Positions 18,962-28,349 of a stretch of 64,000 nt of DNA are shown here, piece after piece. The notes below the pieces were generated by a model. It saw nothing but the letters and a program-made list of their open reading frames with translations. It made no database searches and was not told the DNA's origin. Both the position numbers and the translations under genes were made by a program. Position 1 is the first letter of the stretch. The number at the start of each line of letters is the position of its first letter. The stretch comes from Tenacibaculum tangerinum. GTDB lineage: Bacteria > Bacteroidota > Bacteroidia > Flavobacteriales > Flavobacteriaceae. The stretch covers positions 186,001 through 250,000 of the forward strand of contig NZ_CP122539.1 in assembly GCF_029853675.1 (NCBI RefSeq). Reading direction: 5' to 3'.

Positions 18962-19255
18962 ATGAATAAACAAAATAAATATCAAAAATTAGCATTGAGT
19001 TTGTTGTTTGATGCTATTGGGTATGCATCTTATTTAATACCTGGTTTAGGTGAATTATCAGATATCGTTTGGGCACCTGCGTCAGCATATTTAATGACAA
19101 AAATGTATAAAGGAAATAAAGGAAAAATTGCAGGAGCAATCACTTTTATTGAAGAGGCAATGCCTGGATTGGATGTGATACCAACTTTTACTTTAATGTG
19201 GTTATTTACCTATGCGTTTTCATCTAATAAAGAAAAGAAGACGATAGAGGTATAG
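18962..19255 (+). CDS. Small membrane protein of unknown function
   Basis: 97 residues with two hydrophobic segments (about 10-30 and 70-90). The motif GYASYLIPGLGELSDIVWAP is characteristic of a small flavobacterial family I cannot name. An ATG is preceded by AATTTAAT. It is divergent from the CoA pyrophosphatase gene. Confidence 0.7.
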   Translation: MNKQNKYQKLALSLLFDAIGYASYLIPGLGELSDIVWAPASAYLMTKMYKGNKGKIAGAITFIEEAMPGLDVIPTFTLMWLFTYAFSSNKEKKTIEV

Positions 19256-19407
19256 TATTTTAATAAAGAGTTTGTAATAAATAGGTTTTCTCAATTAGAA
19301 AGCTTCTTTTAAGTTCTTCTTGTGTTTTAATACTGTTCTTAAAATAGTTGTTTCTTTTTTGAGATTATAGAAAACTCAAACTATAGTTGTGTGAGTTCGA
19401 TATAAAA

Positions 19408-19515
19408 TATTAAACTGAATTACCTAAAAATCAACAGTGTATTATGTCGATAGCATGAAGTACGCATAATGAGGCATCTCAAGAATATGAGTTGCTTATA
19501 TAGGTGAGATGCCTC
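19408..19515. repeat. Dispersed intergenic repeat and hairpin
   Basis: In the 421-bp gap 19256-19676, about 40 bp (AAACTGAATTACCTAAAAAT onward) recur with few changes near 59495. Just after it, GAGGCATCTC (19471) and GAGATGCCTC (19506-19515) form a perfect 10-bp inverted repeat. No gene is visible in the gap. Confidence 0.7.
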
Positions 19516-19676
19516 TCTTTCGTTCGGAATGATAGTTTTTTCTCTTTGGTTAGGATGATGCTTTTATATGGGTTTGGAAGGTAAGATGTTTAAAATCAAT
19601 ACTATGTATTCAGTGTTTACATTGTAGTCTTTTACTTTTTAAGAATGAAAAAACTTTTTCTTGTTTTGAGTCTGCG

Positions 19677-20683
19677 TTAATTATTTTTAGCTTTTATAAA
19701 ATCTGAAATTAAGTAACTGATATACTTTCCTACTTGTCCGTTCGCAATTTCATCTCTAACTACTGCTGGTGCACCCTCGCAAATATGTAAATACGAAGCA
19801 TTTTGTAGTTTTCCAAAATAATGTGTAAATCGACGTGCTTGCTGTGGTGTAAATCCGCTTGGTGTCATTGCGCTACTAGGAAAGTATTGTACGCAATCCA
19901 AATCGATTTCAATTCCAAAAGGAATGTCTTTTATAAAGTTTTCAGCACGTTGTAATTCACTTTGAAAAGAAGTAGTTTGGTATACTTCCAACTCTTCAAA
20001 AGTATTGTATTCTAGGTTGATGTTATCATGAATCATTTCAAAAATATACTGGGGGGTATAGTTTTCATGCAACCCGAACATAAAATAATTTTGAATAAAA
20101 CCTTCGTGTAAAGCATACGAAAATCCGTTACCACTGTGGCGTTCCTCTAAACGACGTAAATCGGTATGCGCATCTAAGTTAATCACATTTACAGGTTGGT
20201 TTTTTCCTTCAGAAAGGCCTTTAATATTTCCGTAGGCATTGTTATGTCCTCCACCAATAATAATAGGGATTTTACCACTCTCAACAATTGTTTTGATAAG
20301 GTTTGAAAGCTCTTTATCAATAGCTTTCACTAACAAGTCGCCTTTTTCTCTATCAGAAATGTCAAAATCATATACATCGTCCAAACAATCTAAATAGCCT
20401 AAAATTAAGATATCATTTCCGTCGATAAACTGATTTTGTTGGGTGTTTAAAAACGATTTTAAAGCAGGAATAAAAGCAGTGTGCGCCCCCCTTTTCCACC
20501 ATTCATACGAACACCAATATCTTCTGGGATTCCCAGAATAACAAAAGAAGCAGTTGAATTTTCAAGGGCTGTTTGTACTTCTTTTTTGGCGTCGATTACT
20601 TCAACATACTCTCCTAATTTTGTTTCTCCTTCACGAGGAGTTACAAATTCTTGTAGGCTTTTTTCGTTAAATATTGTTAGCAT
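19677..20683 (-). pseudogene. hutG: Formimidoylglutamase, frameshifted in a poly-G run
   Basis: The enzyme hydrolyses N-formimidoyl-L-glutamate, the last step of one histidine-degradation route (arginase family). The N-terminal 68 residues (start 20683) run to VRMNGGKGG, then the frame breaks. The homologous sequence (HTAFIPALKSF onward) continues in another frame to 19677, with arginase metal motifs GGGHNNAYGN, NLDAHTDLR and IEIDLDCVQYFPSSAM. The break coincides with six G where seven would restore the frame (20487-20492, C run on the plus strand). It could be a real mutation, a phase-variable tract or a base-calling error. Upstream hutI is intact. Confidence 0.9.
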
Positions 20684-20690
20684 ATTGTGT

Positions 20691-20716
20691 TGTCATTCCT
20701 GCGTAGGCAGGAATCT
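20691..20716 (+). repeat. 26-bp palindromic repeat, left copy flanking the GIY-YIG gene
   Basis: It contains ATTCCTGC-GTAG-GCAGGAAT and is followed by CTTTTT. The copy at 21041-21066 is its reverse complement in 24 of 26 bases, so the pair brackets the GIY-YIG gene like terminal inverted repeats. Confidence 0.85.
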
Positions 20717-20721
20717 TTTTG

Positions 20722-21030
20722 TTAGTTATACCAGTTTTTAGCTAAATCGTCCCAATTAGGATTCCCTTTAACTACTAAGTTTATTTTCCATACTCTTTTC
20801 CACTTTTTCATATTTTTTTCTCTTTTTATGGCTTCTTCTATCAGTTGGTACTTTTCAAAATAAATCAATTTATCTAGGTTATACTTAGAAGAAAAACCTT
20901 TTACAATTTTGTTTTTATGCTCAAAGATTCTTCTTTCAAGATTGTTAGTAACACCAATATATAAAACACCATCTTTTTTGTTTGTAATGATATAAACATA
21001 ATATTGATGATGAGTTGTGTGCATGTTCAT
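20722..21030 (-). CDS. GIY-YIG domain endonuclease-like protein (UPF0213 type)
   Basis: 102 residues: the single-domain GIY-YIG nuclease fold. YYVYIITNKKDGVLYIGVT carries the GIY...YIG pair in the YVY/YIG form, followed by the conserved NLERRIFEHK arginine and the catalytic Glu region with IEEAIKREKNMKKW. The gene sits between hutI and hutG, unrelated to both, and is bracketed by 26-bp inverted palindromic repeats, so it looks like an inserted unit. Such small GIY-YIG proteins are often found beside REP-like palindromes; the biological role is unproven. Confidence 0.85.
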   Translation of the reverse strand: MNMHTTHHQYYVYIITNKKDGVLYIGVTNNLERRIFEHKNKIVKGFSSKYNLDKLIYFEKYQLIEEAIKREKNMKKWKRVWKINLVVKGNPNWDDLAKNWYN

Positions 21031-21040
21031 AAGCTTTGAG

Positions 21041-21066
21041 AGATTCCTGCCTGCGCAGGAACGACA
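21041..21066 (-). repeat. 26-bp palindromic repeat, right copy flanking the GIY-YIG gene
   Basis: It contains TTCCTGC-CTGC-GCAGGAA and is the inverted counterpart of the repeat at 20691. It lies between the GIY-YIG start (21030) and the hutI stop (21073). Confidence 0.85.
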
Positions 21067-21072
21067 CGTTTA

Positions 21073-22308
21073 TTAGTACACTTCATTCCCATTAATAAAT
21101 ACGGTATCGATTAAATTACTTCCGAAGGAATAGGGCAAAAACCCATACGAAGGAATTTCTTTCGTTAGGATTAAATTGGCTCTTTTACCCTTGGTAATAC
21201 TTCCAACCTCATTAGATAAATTCATTGCATAGGCTCCATTAATCGTTGCTGCGTTAATTGCTTCTTCTGGGGTCATTTTCATTTTAATACAAGCGGTTGC
21301 TACGACAAAATTCATGTTTCCTGATGGCGTAGATCCTGGGTTGTAATCAGTGGCTAAAGCCAAAGGCAATCCAGCTTTGATGATATCACGAGCAGGAGTG
21401 TATGGAATGCTTAAAAAGTACGAACACGAGGGTAAGGCTACAGGCATGGTTTGTGTTCCTTTTAAAGCCTCGATATCTTCTGAATTCATTACTTCTAAGT
21501 GGTCTACCGACAAGGCATGGTGTTTTACACTTACTTGTACGCCGCCAATAGTTGTAAACTGATTTACGTGTACTTTTGGCGTGAGTCCGTATGATTGCGC
21601 AGCGGTTAAAATTTGATCAGTATCTTCTACCGAGAAATACCCAGTTTCGCAGAAAGCATCTACAAAATCAGCAAGGTTTTCTTCGGCAACTTTAGGCAAC
21701 ATCTCTTTAATAATTAAATTGATATAGCCTTCTTTGTTATTTTTGTATTTGGTGGGAAAAGCATGCGCTCCTAAAAAAGTAGCTTTGATAGGAATGTGGT
21801 AGTTTTCGCGTAGCTTTTTTATGACACGTAGCATTTTTAATTCAGCGGCTACAGTTAAGCCGTACCCTGATTTTATTTCAATCGCACCCGTACCTAAAGC
21901 AATCACTTCTTCTAACCGTTTTACCGATTGTTGGTATAGCTCTTCTTCGGAGGTTTCTTGTAACTTCTTTGCCGAATTTAAGATACCACCACCACGATTG
22001 GCAATTTCTTCATAACTTAATCCGTTAATTCTATCTACAAACTCTTGTTCACGATTGCCTGCATATACAATATGCGTATGCGAATCGCACCAAGTTGGCA
22101 ACATCATTTTACCAGTACAATCCACTATTTTATCAGCAGAGGTAGGGGCTTTTTTCATGCTTCCATAGTCGATAATCATACCGTTTTTAACCAATAAAAA
22201 CGCATTTTTTATGGTCGGTAAAATATTCATCGCAGCTCCTGATACTTTTTTAGTACTCTTTTCTCTAATTTGGATTAATTCTTTGATGTTTACGAATAAA
22301 GTTGTCAT
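21073..22308 (-). CDS. hutI: Imidazolonepropionase
   Basis: 411 residues, full length. It hydrolyses imidazolone-5-propionate to N-formimidoyl-glutamate in histidine degradation. Zinc ligands are visible: CDSHTHIVYAG, GAHAFP, the HVNQFT segment and LATDYNPGS with the metal-binding Asp. The product feeds hutG, which lies downstream on the same strand but is separated by the GIY-YIG unit. Confidence 0.95.
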   Translation of the reverse strand: MTTLFVNIKELIQIREKSTKKVSGAAMNILPTIKNAFLLVKNGMIIDYGSMKKAPTSADKIVDCTGKMMLPTWCDSHTHIVYAGNREQEFVDRINGLSYEEIANRGGGILNSAKKLQETSEEELYQQSVKRLEEVIALGTGAIEIKSGYGLTVAAELKMLRVIKKLRENYHIPIKATFLGAHAFPTKYKNNKEGYINLIIKEMLPKVAEENLADFVDAFCETGYFSVEDTDQILTAAQSYGLTPKVHVNQFTTIGGVQVSVKHHALSVDHLEVMNSEDIEALKGTQTMPVALPSCSYFLSIPYTPARDIIKAGLPLALATDYNPGSTPSGNMNFVVATACIKMKMTPEEAINAATINGAYAMNLSNEVGSITKGKRANLILTKEIPSYGFLPYSFGSNLIDTVFINGNEVY

Positions 22309-22357
22309 TTGAAATACTTAAATTTGTTAGACAAACTTACGTTAAAAACTACAATGT

Positions 22358-22786
22358 ATGATAGATTTTTTAGGAGTGATTTGTGTTTTAATACTCTTTT
22401 TTATCTCGTTAATTCACATTTATTGGGCTTTTGGTGGAACGTTATGGGTAGATGCTGTTATACCAACCAAAACGGCAAACGAAAAAGCAATGAATCCGTT
22501 TAAACTACTTACTTTTATAGTGGCTATGGTTATCGGTAGTTTTGCAATAGTTTATGCAGAAAAAACACAGTTATTTACGTTAGGTTCTATGCCCAAATGG
22601 CTACAAGAGTACGGACTGTATGTTGTAGCAAGTATTTTTCTTATTAGAGCCATAGGTGATTTTAAGTATGTTGGTTTTTTTAAGAAAATTAAAACTACTG
22701 CTTTTGCCAAAAACGACACCAAATATTTTTCTCCACTTTGTTTGTTTTTAGGGGTTGTTGGGGTGTTGATGGCGTTTTCGGGGTAA
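22358..22786 (+). CDS. DUF3995 family membrane protein
   Basis: 142 residues with four hydrophobic segments. The N-terminal LIHIYWAFGGTLWVDAVIP is the DUF3995 signature. Function unknown. It is divergent from hutI with a 49-bp gap. Confidence 0.85.
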   Translation: MIDFLGVICVLILFFISLIHIYWAFGGTLWVDAVIPTKTANEKAMNPFKLLTFIVAMVIGSFAIVYAEKTQLFTLGSMPKWLQEYGLYVVASIFLIRAIGDFKYVGFFKKIKTTAFAKNDTKYFSPLCLFLGVVGVLMAFSG

Positions 22787-22880
22787 GAGAGAACCATAAA
22801 TTGTTATAAGTATCTATAGAGCTTACCCTGTTCAAAGCGGTAGCTTTCAAAATGCTTTTCGAATTTTTATTCTACCAACA

Positions 22881-23822
22881 TCAATTTTTTTGAAGCGGAC
22901 TGATAATTTCTACATCACTAAAAGCAATAGCTCCTCTAATTACCCCATCAATAGTACTTTTTAACGCTTCAATCAATTGCATTTTTAACTGAGATTTATG
23001 ATAAATCAAACTTACTTCGCGTGCAGGAGACGGCGTTTCAAACTCTCTTAAATGTGACTTATCTCCCTCATTCAAATCTAAAGTATTTAAATAAGGAAGC
23101 AGGGTCATTCCTAAACCATCTTTAGAAAGCTTAATTAAGGTGTCAAAACTTCCACTTTCAAGTTGAAAATGCTGTGTTTTATTTCTTTTGTTTGTTCTAC
23201 AAAGATTAATTACACTATCCTTAAAACAATGTCCGTCTTCTAATAGTAAAATATCATCAACCTCTAAATCGCCAACTTTCAATTTCTTTTGTTTAAATAA
23301 ATGATGTTCGCTAGGAATTAAACCAATAAAAGGCTCGTAGTATAAAACACGTTCTTTAATAGCTTCATTTTCTAATGGAGTGGCGGCAATTGCCGCATCG
23401 ACATGTCCGTCTATGAGTTTCCTAATTATTTCTTCAGTAGTTAGTTCTTCAATAATCAGTTTCACTTTAGGATACTTTTTATTAAATGTTTTTAAAAACA
23501 TTGGAAGTAATGTAGGCATAATTGTAGGTATAATGGCCAATCTAAATTCACCACCTATATACCCTTTTTGCTGATGTACAATATCTATAATTCTATTGCT
23601 TTCGTCGATAATAATCTTAGCTTGCTCTACAATACGTTTTCCAACTTCAGTTAGTTCAATAGGTTTTTTTGAGCGGTTAAAAATTTTAGCATCTAATTCT
23701 TCCTCTAATTTTTGAATTTGCATGCTCAAAGTAGGCTGTGTAACAAAACAATGTTCTGCAGCTATGGTAAAGTTTTTATATTCAGCGACAGCTAATGTGT
23801 ATTTTAATTGTGTTATGGTCAT
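22881..23822 (-). CDS. oxyR: Hydrogen-peroxide sensing LysR-type regulator OxyR
   Basis: 313 residues. An N-terminal winged helix (LAVAEYKNFTIAAEHCFVTQ) and a C-terminal regulatory domain. The two redox cysteines are present in GHCFKDSVINLC with the 9-residue spacing of E. coli Cys199/Cys208, which supports OxyR rather than a generic LysR protein. It is divergent from dps, a classic OxyR target. The 117-bp intergenic region probably holds an OxyR site. Confidence 0.92.
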   Translation of the reverse strand: MTITQLKYTLAVAEYKNFTIAAEHCFVTQPTLSMQIQKLEEELDAKIFNRSKKPIELTEVGKRIVEQAKIIIDESNRIIDIVHQQKGYIGGEFRLAIIPTIMPTLLPMFLKTFNKKYPKVKLIIEELTTEEIIRKLIDGHVDAAIAATPLENEAIKERVLYYEPFIGLIPSEHHLFKQKKLKVGDLEVDDILLLEDGHCFKDSVINLCRTNKRNKTQHFQLESGSFDTLIKLSKDGLGMTLLPYLNTLDLNEGDKSHLREFETPSPAREVSLIYHKSQLKMQLIEALKSTIDGVIRGAIAFSDVEIISPLQKN

Positions 23823-23895
23823 CTTTAATAAAAATTTTCAATAAAGATATTAAAATAATTGATTTTGTTTATGGTGAAATTGTAGAAAGTTACGG

Positions 23896-23903
23896 TAAAT
23901 TTG
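23896..23903 (+). promoter_or_regulatory. Candidate -7 box of the dps promoter (TAAATTTG)
   Basis: It matches the Bacteroidota TAnnTTTG element 36 bp upstream of the dps ATG. The -33 TTG is not at ideal spacing, so activation by OxyR may be needed. Inferred from pattern only. Confidence 0.5.
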
Positions 23904-23939
23904 TAACAGAAAAAGTAAAGAACTAAAAACCAAAATAAT

Positions 23940-24410
23940 ATGTCAACTACAATCTTAGGATTAAATAAAAGTAAAACAGAAAACCTAATAAGCGAATTAA
24001 ATACATTACTAGCCAATTTTCAAGTGTATTATCAAAATGCTAGAGGTTTGCATTGGAATATAAAGGGAAAAAACTTTTTTGAATTGCACATGAAATTTGA
24101 AGAAATTTACACCGATGCACAAGAAAAAGTAGACCTAATAGCAGAGCGTATTTTAACTTTACAAGGACAACCTTTGCATACTTTTGATGATTATACAAAC
24201 GTATCAAAAGTACCAGTAGGAAAAAATATATCAAACGATGTTGAAGCGGTAAAATTGATTATCGATTCTTTAACTGAATTGTTGAAAATAGAACGTGTAA
24301 TTCTTGATTTATCTGATGAAGCAGGAGACGAGGGAACAAATTCAATGATGAGTGATTTTATAGTAGAGCAAGAAAAAACGCTTTGGATGATGAATGCTTG
24401 GCTAGGCTAA
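23940..24410 (+). CDS. dps: Dps family ferritin-like DNA-protection protein
   Basis: 156 residues. The inter-subunit ferroxidase ligands are visible in LHWNIKGKNFFELHMKFEEI (His, His, Glu) and the following YTDAQEKVD Asp. Members form dodecamers that oxidise iron with peroxide and protect DNA in the cytosol. It is divergent from oxyR and ends in a strong terminator. Confidence 0.95.
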   Translation: MSTTILGLNKSKTENLISELNTLLANFQVYYQNARGLHWNIKGKNFFELHMKFEEIYTDAQEKVDLIAERILTLQGQPLHTFDDYTNVSKVPVGKNISNDVEAVKLIIDSLTELLKIERVILDLSDEAGDEGTNSMMSDFIVEQEKTLWMMNAWLG

Positions 24411-24443
24411 GAAATAATCGTCCATTTTCCGGGGGCACTGAAA

Positions 24444-24469
24444 AGTAATGCGAAAGCATTACTTTTTTT
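24444..24469 (+). terminator. Rho-independent terminator of dps
   Basis: AGTAATGC-GAAA-GCATTACT forms a perfect 8-bp stem with a GNRA tetraloop, followed by seven T. It lies 34 bp after the dps stop. Confidence 0.92.
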
Positions 24470-24494
24470 GTTTTTATCTGCATTAAAAACAAAA

Positions 24495-25271
24495 TTAGAA
24501 TAAATACTTAATTAAAATACGAATGCTCACAAAGGCAATTAGAATAGCGGTTGCCTTTTTTAGTTGCGTAGCAGTAAAGAATTGGTTGCTCATTCTGTTA
24601 CCAATTTGTCCGCCTATAAAAACCGTAACTAATAGAATAGAAGTAAGCTGCCAGTTAATAGAAAATTCTGGGTTTGTATACTGACCGATTAGTCCGGATA
24701 TAGAATTTACCAAAATAAAAAAACTTGCTGTAGCTGCTATTTTTTTAGGAGTATCCCAATTCGTTAAATGAAGTAACGGAGCTAAGAAAACACCGCCGCC
24801 AATACCTACCATTCCAGAAATAAGACCAATAATTCCACCATAACTAGCATTTTTTGCCAAGTTTAAATCGGTAGTAGTTTTACTGTCGTTGGTAACTACT
24901 TTGTTAGAAGCCCACATGGTAATTGCAGCAAAAAGTAGTGTAAAGCCTAAAAGAATAAAGAAAAAGGTTTGGTTTATACGTAGATATCCTCCCAAAAAAG
25001 CCATAGGAATGCTAAATAACGTAAGAGGAATCACTTTTTTCCAATGATATTGTTTTTGCTGTGTATACAGTACAACATTGCCAGTAACCACCATGATATT
25101 ACAAAGTAAAGCAATGGCCCTTATTTGTGTAAAAAGTAATCCAGTAAGTGCTAAAACAGCTAAATAACTAGACCCCCCACCAAACCCAACTGAAGAGTAC
25201 AGAACGGCTATGATAAAGAAGAGCAAAATAAGATGCCAATTATGTAAAATAGTATCAATAACAATTTCCAT
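24495..25271 (-). CDS. TauE/SafE family anion exporter
   Basis: 258 residues with about eight membrane segments in two halves, each with the family glycine-rich loop (SSVGFGGGSSYLAVLALTGL near the N-terminus and GMVGIGGGVFLAPLLH in the middle). Known members export sulfite, sulfoacetate or other organosulfur anions. The substrate here cannot be deduced. It is divergent from acs with a 68-bp gap. Confidence 0.88.
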   Translation of the reverse strand: MEIVIDTILHNWHLILLFFIIAVLYSSVGFGGGSSYLAVLALTGLLFTQIRAIALLCNIMVVTGNVVLYTQQKQYHWKKVIPLTLFSIPMAFLGGYLRINQTFFFILLGFTLLFAAITMWASNKVVTNDSKTTTDLNLAKNASYGGIIGLISGMVGIGGGVFLAPLLHLTNWDTPKKIAATASFFILVNSISGLIGQYTNPEFSINWQLTSILLVTVFIGGQIGNRMSNQFFTATQLKKATAILIAFVSIRILIKYLF

Positions 25272-25339
25272 CGGGTAAATATATTGTAAATAAAAATTAT
25301 AAATGATTTTTTGTAGATTAGTCTACCAAAAAAGAACAA

Positions 25340-27247
25340 ATGAGTTACTACCATATAAAAAACTTAGAAGAATATTTTCAAGTATATAGAAAATCTGTAA
25401 GAAATCCTGAATTGTTTTGGGAAGAAATAGCAGAAGAGCACTTTGTTTGGAGAAAAAAATGGGACACTGTGTTAAACTACGATTTTGAAAAAACGGAGTT
25501 TAAATGGTTTGAAGGAGCTGAGCTAAACATTACAGAAAATTGTATCGATCGTCATTTGCGTATTAGAGGAGATAAAACAGCTATTCTATTTGAGCCTAAT
25601 AACCCAAATGAAGCAGCCGAGCATATATCTTACAAAGAATTACATAAGCGTGTTTGTAAATTTGCCAATGTATTAAAAGAACACGGAATTAAAAAAGGAG
25701 ACAGAGTTTGTATTTATTTACCAATGATTCCAGAATTGGCTATCTCAGTACTAGCCTGTGCTCGTATAGGAGCGATACACTCAGTAGTTTTTGCAGGATT
25801 TTCGTCAACAGCATTGGCTACGAGAATTAATGATTGTAAAGCAAAAATGGTAATTACTTCTGATGGTTCTTACAGAGGAGCAAAAACAATTGATTTAAAA
25901 AGTATTGTTGACGAAGCATTAGAAGACTGTCCTACTATAGAACATGTATTAGTTGCCAAAAGAATTCATTCCAATATTCAGTTGAAAAAAGGACGAGATA
26001 AGTGGCTAGAACCTTTATTGGAAGAAGCGTATCAAGATTGTGTTCCGGAGATTATGGATGCTGAAGCCCCGTTGTTTATACTGTATACTTCTGGTTCAAC
26101 AGGAAGCCCTAAAGGAATGTTGCACACCACAGCAGGTTACATGGTGTATACAGCCTATACCTTTAAAAATGTTTTTAACTATAAAGAAAACGATGTGTAC
26201 TGGTGTACCGCAGATATTGGTTGGATAACAGGGCACAGTTATATTGTTTATGGACCATTAGCAAACGGAGCAACTACGGTGATGTTTGAAGGAGTTCCTA
26301 ACTATCCAGATTTTGGGCGTTTTTGGGAAATTGTTGAAAAACATAATATAAATCAATTTTATACAGCACCCACAGCAATTAGAGCATTGGCAAAAGAAAA
26401 ATTGGATTTTGTAAACAATTACGATTTGTCATCAATAAAAGTGTTAGGAACGGTAGGAGAGCCAATAAATGAAGAAGCATGGCACTGGTATAATGATAAT
26501 ATAGGAAAGAAGAAAAGCCCCATTGTAGATACTTGGTGGCAAACAGAAACTGGTGGTATGATGATTTCGCCATTGCCCTATATTACGCCTACCAAACCAA
26601 CCTATGCAACATTGCCCTTGCCAGGAATTCAAGTAGCTTTGATGGATGAAAACGGAAAAGAGATAAATGGCAATCAGGTTGATGGAAGATTGTGCATAAA
26701 ATTTCCTTGGCCTTCTATGGCAAGAACTATTTGGGGAAACCATCAGCGTTATAAAGAAACGTATTTTTCTGCATTCGATAGTATGTATTTTACAGGCGAC
26801 GGAGCGCTTCGTGATGAGGTAGGTTATTACCGAATTACGGGTAGGGTAGACGATGTAATTATTGTTTCAGGACACAATTTAGGAACAGCCCCTATTGAAG
26901 ATGCTATCAATGAACACCCTGCAGTTGCAGAAAGCGCGATTGTTGGTTATCCTCACGATGTAAAAGGAAATGCCTTGTATGGATATGTGATTTTAAAAGA
27001 AACAGGAGAGGCAAGAAATCAAGATAATTTACGCAAAGAAATCAATCAAGTTATTACAGAGCATATTGGTCCTATAGCAAAATTGGATAAAATTCAGTTT
27101 ACGGAAGGTTTACCAAAAACGCGTTCAGGAAAAATTATGCGCCGAATTCTGCGAAAAATAGCACACAATGAATTGGATAGTTTAGGAGACGTTTCCACGC
27201 TTTTAAACCCTGAAGTAGTACAAAGTATAATTGATGATAGATTATAA
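25340..27247 (+). CDS. acs: Acetyl-CoA synthetase
   Basis: 635 residues, full length. AMP-forming acetate activation. The P-loop-like motif is YTSGSTGSPKGML, the adenylate motif is DTWWQTETGG, the hinge region is YRITGRVDDVIIVSGH, and the catalytic and acetylatable lysine lies in PKTRSGKIMRR. It is the last core gene before the cassette array. Confidence 0.96.
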   Translation: MSYYHIKNLEEYFQVYRKSVRNPELFWEEIAEEHFVWRKKWDTVLNYDFEKTEFKWFEGAELNITENCIDRHLRIRGDKTAILFEPNNPNEAAEHISYKELHKRVCKFANVLKEHGIKKGDRVCIYLPMIPELAISVLACARIGAIHSVVFAGFSSTALATRINDCKAKMVITSDGSYRGAKTIDLKSIVDEALEDCPTIEHVLVAKRIHSNIQLKKGRDKWLEPLLEEAYQDCVPEIMDAEAPLFILYTSGSTGSPKGMLHTTAGYMVYTAYTFKNVFNYKENDVYWCTADIGWITGHSYIVYGPLANGATTVMFEGVPNYPDFGRFWEIVEKHNINQFYTAPTAIRALAKEKLDFVNNYDLSSIKVLGTVGEPINEEAWHWYNDNIGKKKSPIVDTWWQTETGGMMISPLPYITPTKPTYATLPLPGIQVALMDENGKEINGNQVDGRLCIKFPWPSMARTIWGNHQRYKETYFSAFDSMYFTGDGALRDEVGYYRITGRVDDVIIVSGHNLGTAPIEDAINEHPAVAESAIVGYPHDVKGNALYGYVILKETGEARNQDNLRKEINQVITEHIGPIAKLDKIQFTEGLPKTRSGKIMRRILRKIAHNELDSLGDVSTLLNPEVVQSIIDDRL

Positions 27248-27385
27248 CCAAAGCAAAGGGATTTTTGAGTGATTTGGCTTCATATGACTTCATTCAGTTA
27301 TATGAAATCTACCCGAATTATTGATGTTTAGTTGAAGTATAGAAAGCGTTTAATTTTTAAGGTGTCCTAAAAAGGGGAAGCCTAC

Positions 27386-27559
27386 AGATTAAATTGTGGA
27401 GCCTATTTTTGGAACTCTCACACAGTATATGGGCTTGCGCAAAGTTAATGTTAGGGGTATCGATGGGGCGAATACGTGCATGCTCATGGCGGGGGCTGCA
27501 TACAACATTACATAGCTTTAAAATGAATTCCATTTTTTTAAAATTTGGGGGTTGTGCAT
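27386..27559 (+). mobile_element. Remnant of a small IS1182-like element (internally deleted copy)
   Basis: It carries the end of an IS1182-type transposase gene (GTLTQYMGL, MLMAGAAYN readable after correction) and the right terminal repeat ending GGGTTGTGCAT. Compared with the copy at 28411-28778 it lacks 170 bp between two ACATTA direct repeats, so deletion by slippage or short-homology recombination is likely. The left terminal repeat is missing. The stretch 27248-27385 between acs and this remnant shows no gene. Confidence 0.75.
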
Positions 27560-27566
27560 CAGCTAC

Positions 27567-27580
27567 CGGTGTTGTAAAAC
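27567..27580 (-). repeat. attC-like site 1 (distal end, truncated)
   Basis: Only the R''-side (GGTGTTGTAAAAC) survives. The rest is replaced by the IS1182-like remnant. Its box matches the other end of the same cassette (GTTTTACAAC at 28350). Confidence 0.75.
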
Positions 27581-27593
27581 GTTTTTTATTCGA

Positions 27594-28334
27594 TTATAAT
27601 TTATATTGTAACAGGTAAAGCTCCTGTTTGCCTGAATTCAAATCCATATCAACACTAAACTCATTATTTTGAATTTTTCTAATTAATGCGCCAGAAACGT
27701 GAAGAAGATTAATTCCATTTTTTGCTTCCCTTATTCTAAATCCAAAAGGTCTGAACTCCTTTATTTTTCCTAATTGTGGTTCAAATTTTTTAATGTTAGT
27801 TAAGAATTCATTTTTGTCAAATTCAAATAATTCGGTATTGAGTAATAATTTCAGAGATTCGTAATCTTTTTTAGTCAATAAATCAACCGTATGATTTACG
27901 AGACTCATTCTTTCATCAACTAATTCGAGTGTTTCAGTTGAATACTCAAAGGTCTTTTTTGTTCCGTCCTCAAAAACTATAATCGAATGAATTTCATCAT
28001 AATTCTCTTTTTCTTCTTTTAAGTTTCTGTAAAAAAGATAGGCAATATTTGAAGCTGGCATCTCGATTCTATTAGCATTATCCTCCAAAATTCCGCTTTT
28101 ACTCATTTCAAGTTCAAAATATTTTTTCTTTCCGTCTTTTGTTGAAGCGGAAACTCCTATCGCATATTTGCATTGTCCGCCATAAAATTCGAGAATCTCC
28201 TTTACTCCAGCATCTTCATTATCAGTTATGCTTATGAAGTTTGATAGAAGTCCAGTTTTTTGTTCACCCTCACGTTTGTTTCCGCAAGATGTTACTAAAA
28301 ATACACAAATTAATAGGCTTAAAATTCTGTTCAT
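27594..28334 (-). CDS. Cassette A: lipoprotein of unknown function
   Basis: 246 residues with a lipoprotein signal (lipobox VTSC, Cys near residue 17), so probably anchored in the inner or outer membrane. The mature part is mixed alpha/beta with a charged central segment and no domain I recognise. The gene is alone in its cassette: the stop is 13 bp from the R'' box and the ATG is 16 bp from the R' box. It is the array member furthest from the recombinase. Confidence 0.75.
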   Translation of the reverse strand: MNRILSLLICVFLVTSCGNKREGEQKTGLLSNFISITDNEDAGVKEILEFYGGQCKYAIGVSASTKDGKKKYFELEMSKSGILEDNANRIEMPASNIAYLFYRNLKEEKENYDEIHSIIVFEDGTKKTFEYSTETLELVDERMSLVNHTVDLLTKKDYESLKLLLNTELFEFDKNEFLTNIKKFEPQLGKIKEFRPFGFRIREAKNGINLLHVSGALIRKIQNNEFSVDMDLNSGKQELYLLQYKL

Positions 28335-28349
28335 TGATTTCTCTTAAAT

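Noticed and set aside
27394..27618. Plus-strand open frame over the IS remnant
   Set aside because: Shifted frame across a decayed transposase end and an attC-like box; no family sequence.
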